Source: Streptomyces sp. NBC_00271 (GTDB lineage: Bacteria; Actinomycetota; Actinomycetes; Streptomycetales; Streptomycetaceae). Taken from it: DNA of 64,000 nucleotides. Shown one piece after another: positions 9,733-21,404 of the stretch. The notes beneath the pieces are model-generated. The model saw nothing but the letters and a program-made list of their open reading frames with translations, had not been told where the DNA came from and did not search any database. Both the position numbers and the translations under genes were made by a program. How positions within the stretch are numbered: the first letter of the stretch is position 1; each line of letters starts with the position of its first letter. The DNA lies in assembly GCF_036178845.1 (NCBI RefSeq), contig NZ_CP108070.1:4340001-4404000 (forward strand). The letters run 5' to 3'.

Positions 9733-10991
9733 CGGCGGCGGACCCCGTCGCGGACGTGGGGGCGCTCGCCGAGCCCGTCGAGCGGGTCGGCCGGGGCTGG
9801 ACTTCGGCGCTCTCGCTCGCCAACGGGGCGATCTGGGTGGGCTGGTACGGCCCGCTGCAGATCCTGCTGGCCTCCCAGGCGGAGGACTTCGCGCCCGGCA
9901 CCGGCATGTCGAAGGAGACGATGCTGGCGTGGGTCACGGGCGCGGGCGCGGTGGTGTCGCTGGTCGCCAACCCGCTCTTCGGCGCGCTGTCCGACCGGAC
10001 GACGGCGCGCTGGGGCCGCCGTACGCCGTGGATCGTGGCGGGTTCGGCGGGCGGCGCCCTCTCCCTGCTGCTCCTGGCGGGCGCGGGCGGGGTCTGGACG
10101 ATGGCGGCCGGCTGGTGCCTGGTCCAGCTCACCCTGAACGCCGCCTTCGCCGCGATCACCGCGGCGGTCCCCGACCGGGTGCCCCGGCTCCAGCGGGGTT
10201 CCGTGGGCGGCTGGCTGGGCGCGGCGCAGATCCTGGGCGTGGTGGCCGGAACGGGCCTCGCGACGGCGGCGGGGGGTGTGGGCGGCGGCTACGCGGCGTG
10301 CGCGGTGTTCACGCTGGTGGGCGTGGGGCCGTACGTACTGCGCTACCAGGACCTGCGGCTGCCGGCCTCGGCCCGGCCCGCCTGGTCCTGGCGCACGTTC
10401 ACGGCCTCCTTCTGGCTGAGTCCGCGCCGCCACCCGGACCTGGCCTGGGCCTGGCTGACCCGCTTCCTGATCAACCTGAGCAACGCCCTGGTCCTGCTCT
10501 ACCTCCTGTACTACCTCCGCGACCGGCTCCACTACGACGACCCCGAGAACGGTGTACTGATCCTCACGGCGGTCAACGGCGTCACCCTTCTCGCCACGGT
10601 CGTGGTCGGCGGGGTGTGGTCGGACCGGGTGGGCCGCCGCAAGCCGTTCGTGATCTGGTCGGGCGTCCTCATGGCGGTGGCGACGGCGGTCCTCTCCGGG
10701 TGGCAGACCTGGCCGGGCGCGATCGTCGCGGCGGCGGTCCTCGGCATCGGCTTCGGCGTCTTCACCTCCGTCGACTTCGCGCTGATGACGGACGTCCTGC
10801 CCAAGGCCCTGGACCGCGGCAAGGACCTCGGCGTCATCAACGTCGCCAACGCCCTCCCCCAGGTCGCCGCCCCCGCCCTGGCGGCGCCGATCGTGACGTA
10901 TCTGGGCGGCTACCGGGTGCTGTACCTGGTGGCGGCGGTGATCGGACTGGCGGGGGCGCTGCTGGTGGGGCGGATCAGGGGCGTCGACTGA
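9729..10991 (+). CDS. MFS transporter, sugar-type
   Basis: 420 residues with about 12 hydrophobic segments. The loop after TM2 reads GALSDRTTARWGRRTPW, the MFS motif A as seen in glycoside-pentoside-hexuronide-like carriers, and a second copy WSDRVGRRKPF follows in the C-terminal half. Its ATG overlaps the stop of the GH1 gene, arguing that it carries the glycoside that enzyme cleaves. Direction of transport cannot be decided from sequence. Confidence 0.88.
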   Translation: MTAADPVADVGALAEPVERVGRGWTSALSLANGAIWVGWYGPLQILLASQAEDFAPGTGMSKETMLAWVTGAGAVVSLVANPLFGALSDRTTARWGRRTPWIVAGSAGGALSLLLLAGAGGVWTMAAGWCLVQLTLNAAFAAITAAVPDRVPRLQRGSVGGWLGAAQILGVVAGTGLATAAGGVGGGYAACAVFTLVGVGPYVLRYQDLRLPASARPAWSWRTFTASFWLSPRRHPDLAWAWLTRFLINLSNALVLLYLLYYLRDRLHYDDPENGVLILTAVNGVTLLATVVVGGVWSDRVGRRKPFVIWSGVLMAVATAVLSGWQTWPGAIVAAAVLGIGFGVFTSVDFALMTDVLPKALDRGKDLGVINVANALPQVAAPALAAPIVTYLGGYRVLYLVAAVIGLAGALLVGRIRGVD

Positions 10992-11033
10992 ATTCGGGTG
11001 CCAACGGCATCGGTGTTGCTCTTGGATGGCGGC

Positions 11034-11843
11034 ATGACGACTGTGAACGCGTCCCTCGACCGTCTTGAGCGCTACTACGACTCGGTACCGCGCGCCGCCG
11101 CACGGGCCGAGGACTTCGGACCGCTCACCCTCTTCGTCCGGGAGGCCACGGGCTGGCCGTACTACGCGCGCCCCACCCTGAAGTGGACGGGCCCGGCGGC
11201 CACCGCCGAGGACGTCGAACGGGTGCGGGCGCGGCAGCGGGAGCTGTGTGTGCCGGAGGCCTTCGAGTGGGTGGCGGAGGTGACGCCGGGCCTGCGGGAG
11301 GCGGTCGAGGCGACGGGGCTACGGGTGCACGCGCATCCCCTGATGATCCGCGACGAGGACGCGCCGCTGCCCGACCCGCATCCCCTGGTCCGCGTCCTGG
11401 ATCCCGAAGACCCCTTCCTGGCGGGCGCGTTGGCGGTGCCGCATGTGGCGTTCGCGGAACCGGGCACGGCGGTGGGGGAGGCCGGAACGGGCGAACTGGC
11501 CACCGAGATCACCGCCCGCGCCGCCGAGGTGCCCGCCGCCGCGGACCGCATCCGCGTGGGCCGCACGGTACTGGCCGCGGCGGTCGAGAACGGCGTCGTG
11601 GTCTGCTCCGGGATGCACCTGCCCGTGGGCCGCGTGAGCGAGATCGCGGGCGTCGGCACCCTGCCCGCCGAACGGCGCCGCGGGCTGGCGTACGGCGTCA
11701 CGGCCGCCCTCGTGGCCGACGCGCGTGAGCGGGGCGTCGAGACGCTGTTCCTGTCGGCCGGGGACGAGGACGTGGCGCGGATGTACGGCCGTCTGGGGTT
11801 CCGGACGGTGGCGACGGCGCTGATCGCGGAACTCGCCGAGTAG
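11034..11843 (+). CDS. GNAT family N-acetyltransferase
   Basis: 269 residues. The C-terminal third has the acetyl-CoA pyrophosphate loop in LPAERRRGLAYGVT and the downstream motif LSAGDEDVARMYGRLGF, both standard for GNAT enzymes. The N-terminal half is a second, degenerate GNAT-like or substrate-binding region. I chose the ATG at 11034 (MTTVNASLDRLERYY) over an upstream GTG at 10998 because the intervening codons look unconserved and a GGATGG lies just ahead. The acceptor is unknown. A 17-nt direct repeat duplicates the stop codon region. Confidence 0.85.
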   Translation: MTTVNASLDRLERYYDSVPRAAARAEDFGPLTLFVREATGWPYYARPTLKWTGPAATAEDVERVRARQRELCVPEAFEWVAEVTPGLREAVEATGLRVHAHPLMIRDEDAPLPDPHPLVRVLDPEDPFLAGALAVPHVAFAEPGTAVGEAGTGELATEITARAAEVPAAADRIRVGRTVLAAAVENGVVVCSGMHLPVGRVSEIAGVGTLPAERRRGLAYGVTAALVADARERGVETLFLSAGDEDVARMYGRLGFRTVATALIAELAE

Positions 11844-11872
11844 CGGGCCGATCACGAGTAGCGGGCCGATCA
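11838..11872 (+). repeat. 17-nt tandem direct repeat at a stop codon
   Basis: GAGTAGCGGGCCGATCA occurs at 11838-11854 and again at 11856-11872 (period 18). The first copy contains the TAG stop of the acetyltransferase gene. It looks like a recent slippage duplication. Confidence 0.85.
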
Positions 11873-11932
11873 GGGGGCAGGGACGAACTTCGGCCACTTT
11901 AGACAACCCCTGAAGAAACCCCCCGGCATGCC

Positions 11933-11961
11933 TTGCAATCCCAAGCCGCTCGCGCATCAAT
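11933..11961 (+). promoter_or_regulatory. Promoter candidate for the 12.2-kb secreted protein
   Basis: TTGCAA at 11933-11938, a 17-nt spacer, then ATCAAT at 11956-11961 inside CATCAATGG. The same -10 word with the same spacing is found at 12811-12839 ahead of the next secreted-protein gene, which strengthens both calls. Confidence 0.55.
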
Positions 11962-11974
11962 GGAACCGCTAGTT

Positions 11975-11989
11975 CCGACGGACCGTCAG
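11975..11989. promoter_or_regulatory. 15-bp operator-like palindrome, copy 1
   Basis: CCGACGGACCGTCAG contains a perfect GACGG-A-CCGTC inverted repeat. It starts 13 nt after the candidate -10, so a bound protein would sit over the start of the transcript. It matches the palindrome at 12777-12791 in 12 of 15 positions. Confidence 0.55.
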
Positions 11990-12169
11990 AAACGCCTCCG
12001 CCGGCGTCCCGCACCCCGCTCGCGGACGGTCCGTGTACACATCTCTCCGCACCCGCACCGGCGTTCACCGGTGACGCGTCCGTGTGCCCGGCCCGGCCCC
12101 GGCCTCTGAGCAGACGGTTCCGTCCCTCCATCCCCACATGGCAATTCCCCCACAAGGGAAGGGAACCCG

Positions 12170-12646
12170 ATGAGACGCAAGCAACTCGGAATCGCCGCGG
12201 CGTTAGCCGCCGGCACCCTGGCCGCGACCGGACTGGCCCTCGCGCCGACCGCCGCGGCCGTCACCCCGCTCACCGCCACCATCAACGCGACCTGCACGAT
12301 CGGCGGCGGTGGCGCGGCCACTCTCACCGCCACCCAGGACGGCACGGCCGCGACCATCACCCTCAGCTCCACCTCGATCACGGCGCCGCTCCCGCTGGCG
12401 CAGGACTCCATCGCCTCCACCCTGACGATGGCGAAGACCGGCGGCGGCACCGTCGCGTTCACCGGCACGAAGAATCCCGCCATCCCGCTGGGCGGCGGGG
12501 TCACGGTGGGCCCGCTCAGCGGCACCGTCGCCTCCGGCGACAGCCTCGACGCGTACGGGGGCTCGCTGAAGATGGTCGTCTTCGGCATCACCATCACATG
12601 CACCGCGAGTGCGGCGCAGGCACCGGGCCCGTTCGTCTTCAGCTGA
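12170..12646 (+). CDS. Secreted protein of unknown function
   Basis: 158 residues with a clear Sec signal (MRRKQLGIAAALAAGTLAAT... ending ALAPTAAA) and a mature part rich in Thr, Ala and Gly. The only cysteines of the mature protein are in ATCTIGGG near the start and ITCTAS near the end, suggesting a disulfide that closes a beta-sandwich. No enzyme motif is visible. It precedes a WxL-type protein and a DUF916-type membrane protein, so a role at the cell surface is likely. The ribosome site GGGAAGGGAA is strong. I do not recognise a named family. Confidence 0.8.
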   Translation: MRRKQLGIAAALAAGTLAATGLALAPTAAAVTPLTATINATCTIGGGGAATLTATQDGTAATITLSSTSITAPLPLAQDSIASTLTMAKTGGGTVAFTGTKNPAIPLGGGVTVGPLSGTVASGDSLDAYGGSLKMVVFGITITCTASAAQAPGPFVFS

Positions 12647-12776
12647 GCCCCGCCACAGCACCTACGTGAAGACCGGTGTCGCCGGCGCGCGGCGGCACCG
12701 GTCCTCGTACTGTCTGGTCACAGCCAACTGGCCTACGGGGGTGCCCAGTTGATGACAACGACGATATTGACAAGAC

Positions 12777-12791
12777 CTGATGGCCCATCAG
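12777..12791. promoter_or_regulatory. 15-bp operator-like palindrome, copy 2
   Basis: CTGATGGCCCATCAG is a perfect 7-1-7 inverted repeat. It lies 19 nt upstream of the -35 candidate of the WxL gene and directly after another TTGACA (12767-12772). It shares the pattern CYGAYGG-N-CCRTCAG with the palindrome upstream of the previous gene. Confidence 0.6.
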
Positions 12792-12810
12792 TTGTCGTCC
12801 GGGCCCTCCA

Positions 12811-12839
12811 TTGACTTCTCACACAACCCGCACATCAAT
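12811..12839 (+). promoter_or_regulatory. Promoter candidate for the WxL-type gene
   Basis: TTGACT (12811-12816), 17-nt spacer, ATCAAT (12834-12839) within CATCAATGG. Spacing and -10 word are the same as for the promoter at 11933-11961. Confidence 0.55.
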
Positions 12840-12894
12840 GGCCCCCTGTCGGCGCAGACGAGCCGCTGCGCCCGCATCCCTCAGGAGGGGGCAC

Positions 12895-14244
12895 ATGGCA
12901 ACGCACAGGGGAACCAGGGGTTCGCACGCCCGAAGACGCCGCTGGGCGGCACTGCTCGGGGTGACCGCGCTGGCGGTCACCGCGGGAGGCGCGCTGGCGG
13001 CCCCGGCGGGCGCCGCGGCCGCGGACTCCCAGAACGTGGACTTCGCCACGCACTGCATCCCGCCGGCGATCGCGGGCATCCCGCCGATCGACGGCACCAC
13101 CACCGCGATCATCACAGTGGACAACCCCAGTCCCAAGGTCGGTGACACCGTCACCGTGACGTACAAGGTGGTCACGCCCGCCGCGAACAACCCGACCGCC
13201 CTCGCCCTGCCCGCCGACATCATGACGCCCACCGGCAAGGTCGCCCTCGGCGGCGCGCAGACGGGAGACGTCACGGTCGCGGGCCCCAGGAAGAACGACC
13301 CGGTGGCGGGCAACGCGCCCTTCCCGGGGTTCAGCATGACGGGCACCTTCACCGTCACCAGCCCGGGCGCCATCACCCTCGCGCCCGGCGACTACAACAT
13401 CCACACCAGCTACATCCTGGAGCTGGACACCCCCTGCACGGTCACCAACCCGCCCGCCCCGGTCTCCGGGACGATCACCGCGACGGACGGAACCCAGACC
13501 AACAACCGTGCCATCTCGCTCGGTTCGGCCTCCGGGAAGCCCGGTGACAGCGTGACCGTCACCGGCAGCAACTTCACCCCGGGCGCGAGCGTGACCCTCG
13601 CCGGACGGTCGGGGGCCACCCAGACCGCCGACACCGCCACCACGACCGCCGACGCACAGGGCTCGATCAACGGCACGCTGGCCGTCAACGACAAGACGAC
13701 GACCGGTGTGGTGGCGTACGAGGGCGCGAGCTGGAGCGACACCAAGGGCGCGGGGCCGGCGGCGTACGTCGTCGTCGACGACACCCCGATCCCCGCGGGC
13801 TCCCAGAAACTCACCACCACGGTGAAGGCGGGAACCCTTTCGATGTCCCAGGCCGGGGACGCCGTCCAGCTGTCGGCGGTGGACTTCGGCAAGGGCGGGG
13901 CCTCGACCGGTGCCCTGCAGACGGTGACCGTCAAGGACTTCCGCGGCGGCCCCGCGGGCTGGTCCCTGACCGGCAAGGTCACCGACTTCACCGGTCCCGG
14001 CGCCAAGATCGACGCCGGGAAGCTGAGCTGGACCCCCGTCTGCGCGACCAAGGCGGGCAGCCCGAGCACCTGCCAGGCCGGTTCGTCCGGCGCGGTGGGC
14101 GGTGCGGGAGCGACGCTGGCGTCCACCCCCAACGGGGCGCTCACCGGTGGTGAGTTCACCGTCGACGCCGGGCTGTCGCTGGACGTACCGGCGTTCACCC
14201 CGCCGGGTTCCTACTCCGGCGTGCTCACGCTGACGCTCACCTGA
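12895..14244 (+). CDS. Secreted WxL-domain-like surface protein
   Basis: 449 residues from the ATG behind AGGAGGGGG. A twin-arginine-like basic stretch (ARRRRWAALLG) leads a signal peptide ending APAGAAAA. The middle has Ig-like beta domains (GKPGDSVTVTGSNFTPGASV). The C-terminus contains GWSLTGKVTDFTG and LSWTPVC, then ends in the beta-strand pattern PPGSYSGVLTLTLT, which are the features of WxL domains that bind peptidoglycan non-covalently. The next gene encodes the partner DUF916-type membrane protein, the usual companion of WxL proteins. It probably forms a wall-attached surface complex; the ligand is unknown. Confidence 0.85.
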   Translation: MATHRGTRGSHARRRRWAALLGVTALAVTAGGALAAPAGAAAADSQNVDFATHCIPPAIAGIPPIDGTTTAIITVDNPSPKVGDTVTVTYKVVTPAANNPTALALPADIMTPTGKVALGGAQTGDVTVAGPRKNDPVAGNAPFPGFSMTGTFTVTSPGAITLAPGDYNIHTSYILELDTPCTVTNPPAPVSGTITATDGTQTNNRAISLGSASGKPGDSVTVTGSNFTPGASVTLAGRSGATQTADTATTTADAQGSINGTLAVNDKTTTGVVAYEGASWSDTKGAGPAAYVVVDDTPIPAGSQKLTTTVKAGTLSMSQAGDAVQLSAVDFGKGGASTGALQTVTVKDFRGGPAGWSLTGKVTDFTGPGAKIDAGKLSWTPVCATKAGSPSTCQAGSSGAVGGAGATLASTPNGALTGGEFTVDAGLSLDVPAFTPPGSYSGVLTLTLT

Positions 14245-14330
14245 TCCACCCCTCCGCACCGCGGTGGCCGGGCGCGCACCCGCCCGTCCACCCAGGGCCT
14301 GTCCACCCACATCCGCGGGGGTCCGCACCC

Positions 14331-18139
<3,809 letters not shown>

Positions 18140-18148
18140 CCCTTTCCC

Positions 18149-18196
18149 TCGCCCCCGCCGCCCCTACCCGTCCCATCCCTGGGGGCTCCGCCCCCA
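18149..18196 (+). terminator. Terminator module after era
   Basis: Starts 10 nt past the era stop and ends in TGGGGGC-TCC-GCCCCCA (18180-18196), a 7-bp stem with a 3-nt loop. The preceding pyrimidine-rich segment recurs at 18493-18538 and 54091-54135. Confidence 0.7.
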
Positions 18197-18337
18197 AACC
18201 CCCGCATCGGCCTGAACGGCCTCGTCCTCAAACGCCGGACAGGCTGAAGAGTGCGGACCGGGGTGGGCGGGTGACCGGGGTGGGTGAAGCATCGGCCTCC
18301 GGCCTCGTCCTCGAACGCCGGACGATCAGAAGCTTTT

Positions 18338-18472
18338 AGGGGCGCGGGGAACTGCGCGACCAGCCCCCACCGGCCCGCGGCCAAACGAATCGGGCGCGCG
18401 GGAGATCCGGGGCGCAGCCCCGGCACCAGGGGCGCGGGGAACTGCGCGAACGGCCCCCACCCGCCCGTAGCT
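18338..18472 (+). repeat. GGGGAACTGCGCG repeats (copies 2 and 3)
   Basis: Two 45-nt copies at 18338-18382 and 18428-18472, 90 nt apart, both in the orientation of era. The second is more diverged at its right end (CCCGCCCGTAGC). Confidence 0.8.
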
Positions 18473-18492
18473 GACGGACGGGGCCGGGGTCT

Positions 18493-18538
18493 GGGGCGGA
18501 GCCCCCAGGGATGGGTCGGGTAGGGGCGGCGGGGGCGA
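18493..18538 (-). terminator. Terminator module after the deaminase-like gene
   Basis: Reverse complement of the module at 18149-18194 with one mismatch in 46 nt, 12 nt past the stop of the minus-strand gene. It contains the GGGGCGGAGCCCC hairpin. Confidence 0.7.
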
Positions 18539-18549
18539 AAAAGGCGGGC

Positions 18550-18903
18550 TCAGCCCGCGGGTGTCGTCAGGTGGACCGTGCCGTCGGGGCCCGCCAGCAG
18601 CACAGGCGTCGCCGCCCCACCGAGGTCCCGAACCGCCGCCCGGTCCTCCGAAGACACCTCCCCCGCCTCGGACACCACCACCGCCGCCTCAAGAGACTTC
18701 GCCCCGGACGCCACCGCCATCGCCACCGCGGTACGCAACGCGCTCAACCGCAGGGAGGGAAGATCCACCGTCCCCGCGACATACGTACGGCCGGTCTCAT
18801 CACGGACGGCCGCCCCCTCCGGCACCCCGTTGCGCGCCCGCGCGGAACGGGCCAGGGTGACGATCTTGCGGTCCTCGGGGTCAAGCGCGCTGCTGTCGGT
18901 CAT
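18550..18903 (-). CDS. Cytidine deaminase-like protein, catalytic residues missing
   Basis: 117 residues aligned by eye to the small tetrameric cytidine deaminases: an N-terminal helix (LDPEDRKIVTLARSARAR), a strand with DETGRTYVAGTVDL and a helix LSALRTAVAMAVASGA. In true enzymes the latter begins C/H-A-E with a zinc ligand and proton shuttle; here it reads S-A-L. The PCxxC zinc motif is also absent (GGAATPVLLAGPDG). The protein is probably not a deaminase. Its position beside era and near phoH, ybeY and corC is conserved in actinobacteria, which suggests a structural or regulatory role kept by selection. Confidence 0.8.
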   Translation of the reverse strand: MTDSSALDPEDRKIVTLARSARARNGVPEGAAVRDETGRTYVAGTVDLPSLRLSALRTAVAMAVASGAKSLEAAVVVSEAGEVSSEDRAAVRDLGGAATPVLLAGPDGTVHLTTPAG

Positions 18904-18986
18904 GTTCAGAGCATACGAAGGGATCGGGAGCCGCACGCACACACCTACCCGCACACACCCACCCGCGCAGACCCGGCAACACAGAC

Positions 18987-19862
18987 CTAACCGGCCACGG
19001 GATACATCGAGCCCCGTCGGCCCTCCGGCGAGGCCAGCCACTCCAGCTTCGCCGCCGTGTTCGCCTCCGGCAGCGGCGTGTGCAGCACGATCGTGAGATC
19101 GGGCCGCGCGGGCACCTTCATCGCGGTGGACTCGACGGCGAGCAGCCCGACGAGCGGGTGGTCGAGCTCCTTGCGGATCTGCCCGGCGTCCTCGATGTCC
19201 CGCTCTTCCCACAGCGTCGCGAACTCCGGTGAGGCATCCCGGAGTTGATCCAGTACCTCCTGGTACCCCTCGTCGTCCGGCGCCGCCGCGCACGACGCGC
19301 GGAACTGGGCGACGACCGTGCGCGCGTTCTTCTCCCAGGTCCGGGACTGCCCCCGGTACAGCGGGTCGGTGAAGAAGTCGATGATGCAGTTCTGCGTGTT
19401 GTCGGGCCGCATCCCGAGAACCATCCCGGCGGCGTCGTTGTACATGACGCAGTTGTAGTAGGGGTCCATGATGTGCGCCGGATACGGCATCCACGTGTCG
19501 ATCAGCCGCCGCAGCCCGTCGCACATGTCCCGGACCTCGGGCGCGACCTCCGGCGCGGGCGGGTTCAGCCCGGCGAGCAGGTACAGATGGCGTCGTTCGG
19601 CGTTGCTGAGCCGCAGCACGCGGGCGACCGCGTCGAGTACCTGGGGCGAGACGGAGATGTCCCGCCCCTGCTCCAGCCACTGGTACCAGGACGCGCCGAC
19701 GCCCGCGAGCACGGCCACCTCCTCGCGGCGCAATCCGGGCGTGCGGCGGCGGGCCCCGCCGTCCGGCAGACCGGCCTGGGCCGGTGACACCCTCGCCCGG
19801 CGGCTCATCAGGAAGTCCCGCAGCTCACGCCGTCGTTGGGTCCTGAGCACGTCCTCCGTCAC
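18987..19862 (-). CDS. XRE-type regulator with MmyB-like ligand domain
   Basis: 291 residues. The N-terminal helix-turn-helix contains RTPGLRREEVAVLAGVGASWYQWLEQGRD, quoted here only in part: RTPGLRREEVA and SWYQWLEQG are the hallmark of streptomycete MmyB-type regulators. The C-terminal PAS-like domain (YYNCVMYNDAAG, WEKNARTVVAQFRA, HPLVGLLAVES) binds fatty-acid-like ligands in the family member of known structure. The GTG start at 19862 lies beside a 19-bp inverted repeat, and an MFS efflux gene is divergently transcribed; these regulators typically control such a neighbour. Confidence 0.9.
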   Translation of the reverse strand: MTEDVLRTQRRRELRDFLMSRRARVSPAQAGLPDGGARRRTPGLRREEVAVLAGVGASWYQWLEQGRDISVSPQVLDAVARVLRLSNAERRHLYLLAGLNPPAPEVAPEVRDMCDGLRRLIDTWMPYPAHIMDPYYNCVMYNDAAGMVLGMRPDNTQNCIIDFFTDPLYRGQSRTWEKNARTVVAQFRASCAAAPDDEGYQEVLDQLRDASPEFATLWEERDIEDAGQIRKELDHPLVGLLAVESTAMKVPARPDLTIVLHTPLPEANTAAKLEWLASPEGRRGSMYPVAG

Positions 19863-19884
19863 GCGTGAATCCCCCTGTTGGTGA

Positions 19885-19903
19885 CTGGTGGTGCGACCAC
19901 CAG
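19885..19903. promoter_or_regulatory. Operator candidate between regulator and MFS gene
   Basis: CTGGTGG-TGCGA-CCACCAG, a perfect 7-5-7 inverted repeat 22 nt from the regulator start and 50 nt from the transporter start. Its position over the divergent promoters suggests the XRE protein binds here. Confidence 0.6.
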
Positions 19904-19952
19904 CATAAGTTCCCGCTCCCCACGGATATTCCGACGGCCGCACGCTCTTGCC

Positions 19953-21404
19953 ATGGCGATCGACACCACCGAAACCACATCCGCTTCCCCAACTGCCCAC
20001 CCCCCGCTCGGCACCCGGCTGTCGACCCGCGACAAACTCGTCCTTTTCGTGCTGTGCGCCGCGCAGTTCATGGTCGCGCTCGACTTCTCCGTACTGAACG
20101 TGGCACTGCCCGTGCTCGGCAGGGACCTGGGCATGAGCCAGTCCGCGCTGCAGTGGGCGGTCACCGCCTTCGCCCTGCCGTCCGGCGGCTTCCTGCTCCT
20201 CTTCGGCCGCATCGGTGACCTGTACGGCCGCCGCAGGCTCTTCCTGACCGGCCTCGCCCTCTTCGGTACGGCCTCGCTGCTGGCGACCTTCGCCTGGGAC
20301 CCGGCGTCGTTCCTGACGGGCCGGGCGTTGCAGGGCCTCGGCGCGGCGGCGATCGTGCCGACGGGCATGTCGCTGCTGACGACGACGTTCCCCGAGGGCC
20401 CGGCGCGCGACCGTGCGCTCGGCATCTCCGGCACGCTCCTGTCCCTCGGCTTCACGGTCGGCATGGTGGCCGGCGGCGTCCTGACCGACGTACTGAGCTG
20501 GCGCTCGACGATGGGCCTGCTGTCGGTCTTCGCACTGATCGTGCTGCCACTGGCCCCAGGCCTGCTGCCCGAGTCCCGCACCCCCGACCGCCCGCGCCTG
20601 GACATCCCCGGCGCGGTCACCGTCACCGGCGGTCTGCTGGCCCTGATCTACGCCCTGTCGACGGCCGCCGAGCGCGGTTTCGGCGGCGCGGACGTCATCG
20701 CGACCCTCGCCGCGGGTGTGCTCCTGCTCGCCGCCTTCGTGTACGTCGAGTCCCGCGCCCACGCCCCGCTCGTCAGCCTCCCCATGCTGCGCCGCCGCAC
20801 GGTGGCGTGGGGGAACCTGGGCGGTCTGGTCACCTTCTCGATGATGTCGACGGTCGTGTTCGCGCTGACGCTGTACCTCCAGGAGACCCTCGGCCTGTCC
20901 GCGTTCGAGACGGGGCTGGTCTTCGGGGTCCAGGGCGTCATGTCCGCCGTCGCCGGGGTGTACGCCCCGAAGGTCATCGGCCGCTTCGGCGCCCGCCGTA
21001 CGCTGGTCGGCTCGCTCGCCGGTCAGGGCCTGTTCGTGGCGGGGCTGGTGCTGCTGAACGCCCACACCTGGTCGGTCTGGCTCGCCACCGCCGCGGTCTC
21101 GCTGGCCAGCATGTGCCACCTGGGCGCGATCATCTCGTACGGCCTGACGGTGACCTCGGGCGTTCCCGACGAGGAGCAGGGGCTGGCCACGGGCCTGGTG
21201 ACCTCCACCCAGCAGGTCGGCATCACGATCGGCATCCCGCTGCTGGGTGTCCTGGCGACGACGTCGAGCGACCTGCTGGCCGGTGTCCACACGGTCCTTG
21301 TCCTGGACGCGGTGATCGTCCTGGCGGCGGCGGTGCTGGTCGCGGCCGGGCTGGGCCGCGACCGCTCACGCCCGGTCGAGGCGGAGGCGCTCGGCCTTCG
21401 GTAG
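19953..21404 (+). CDS. MFS efflux transporter (DHA2/EmrB-like)
   Basis: 483 residues with about 14 hydrophobic segments. FMVALDFSVLNVALPVLGRDL in helix 1 (motif D1-type), GRIGDLYGRRRLF as motif A and GALSxG-type motif C around ISGTLLSLGFTVGMVAGGVL mark the drug:H+ antiporter DHA2 group. The start is the ATG at 19953; there is no clear ribosome site, so a short or leaderless message is possible. It is divergent from the XRE regulator and overlaps the convergent YjbR gene by 39 nt. Confidence 0.9.
   Translation: MAIDTTETTSASPTAHPPLGTRLSTRDKLVLFVLCAAQFMVALDFSVLNVALPVLGRDLGMSQSALQWAVTAFALPSGGFLLLFGRIGDLYGRRRLFLTGLALFGTASLLATFAWDPASFLTGRALQGLGAAAIVPTGMSLLTTTFPEGPARDRALGISGTLLSLGFTVGMVAGGVLTDVLSWRSTMGLLSVFALIVLPLAPGLLPESRTPDRPRLDIPGAVTVTGGLLALIYALSTAAERGFGGADVIATLAAGVLLLAAFVYVESRAHAPLVSLPMLRRRTVAWGNLGGLVTFSMMSTVVFALTLYLQETLGLSAFETGLVFGVQGVMSAVAGVYAPKVIGRFGARRTLVGSLAGQGLFVAGLVLLNAHTWSVWLATAAVSLASMCHLGAIISYGLTVTSGVPDEEQGLATGLVTSTQQVGITIGIPLLGVLATTSSDLLAGVHTVLVLDAVIVLAAAVLVAAGLGRDRSRPVEAEALGLR

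Larger units (their letters stand above)
11844..12169. other. Intergenic region with promoter of a secreted-protein gene
   Basis: 326 nt without a gene. It contains the second copy of a short direct repeat, a promoter-like TTGCAA/ATCAAT pair (11933-11961), a GGAAC-CGCTA-GTTCC inverted repeat (about 11962-11976) overlapping the left edge of a 15-bp palindrome (11975-11989), and a leader of about 170 nt before the ribosome site GGGAAGGGAA. I see no RNA gene. Confidence 0.7.
18140..18549. other. Convergent intergenic region packed with repeats
   Basis: 410 nt between the stops of era and the deaminase-like gene with no ORF of its own. It contains the 46-nt terminator module twice in opposite orientation (18149-18194 and 18493-18538), two copies of a CCTCGTCCTC-N-AACGCCGGAC repeat (18218-18248, 18301-18330) and two copies of the GGGGAACTGCGCG repeat (18338-18382, 18428-18472). 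Frames across it spell RGAGNCAT-like peptides that are not genes. Confidence 0.85.

Noticed and set aside
18149..18538. A 46-nt inverted repeat flanking 300 bp, like a MITE
   Set aside because: Each arm is oriented with and directly follows a gene end, a third arm occurs alone after holA, and no target-site duplication is seen. Two facing terminator modules explain it better.
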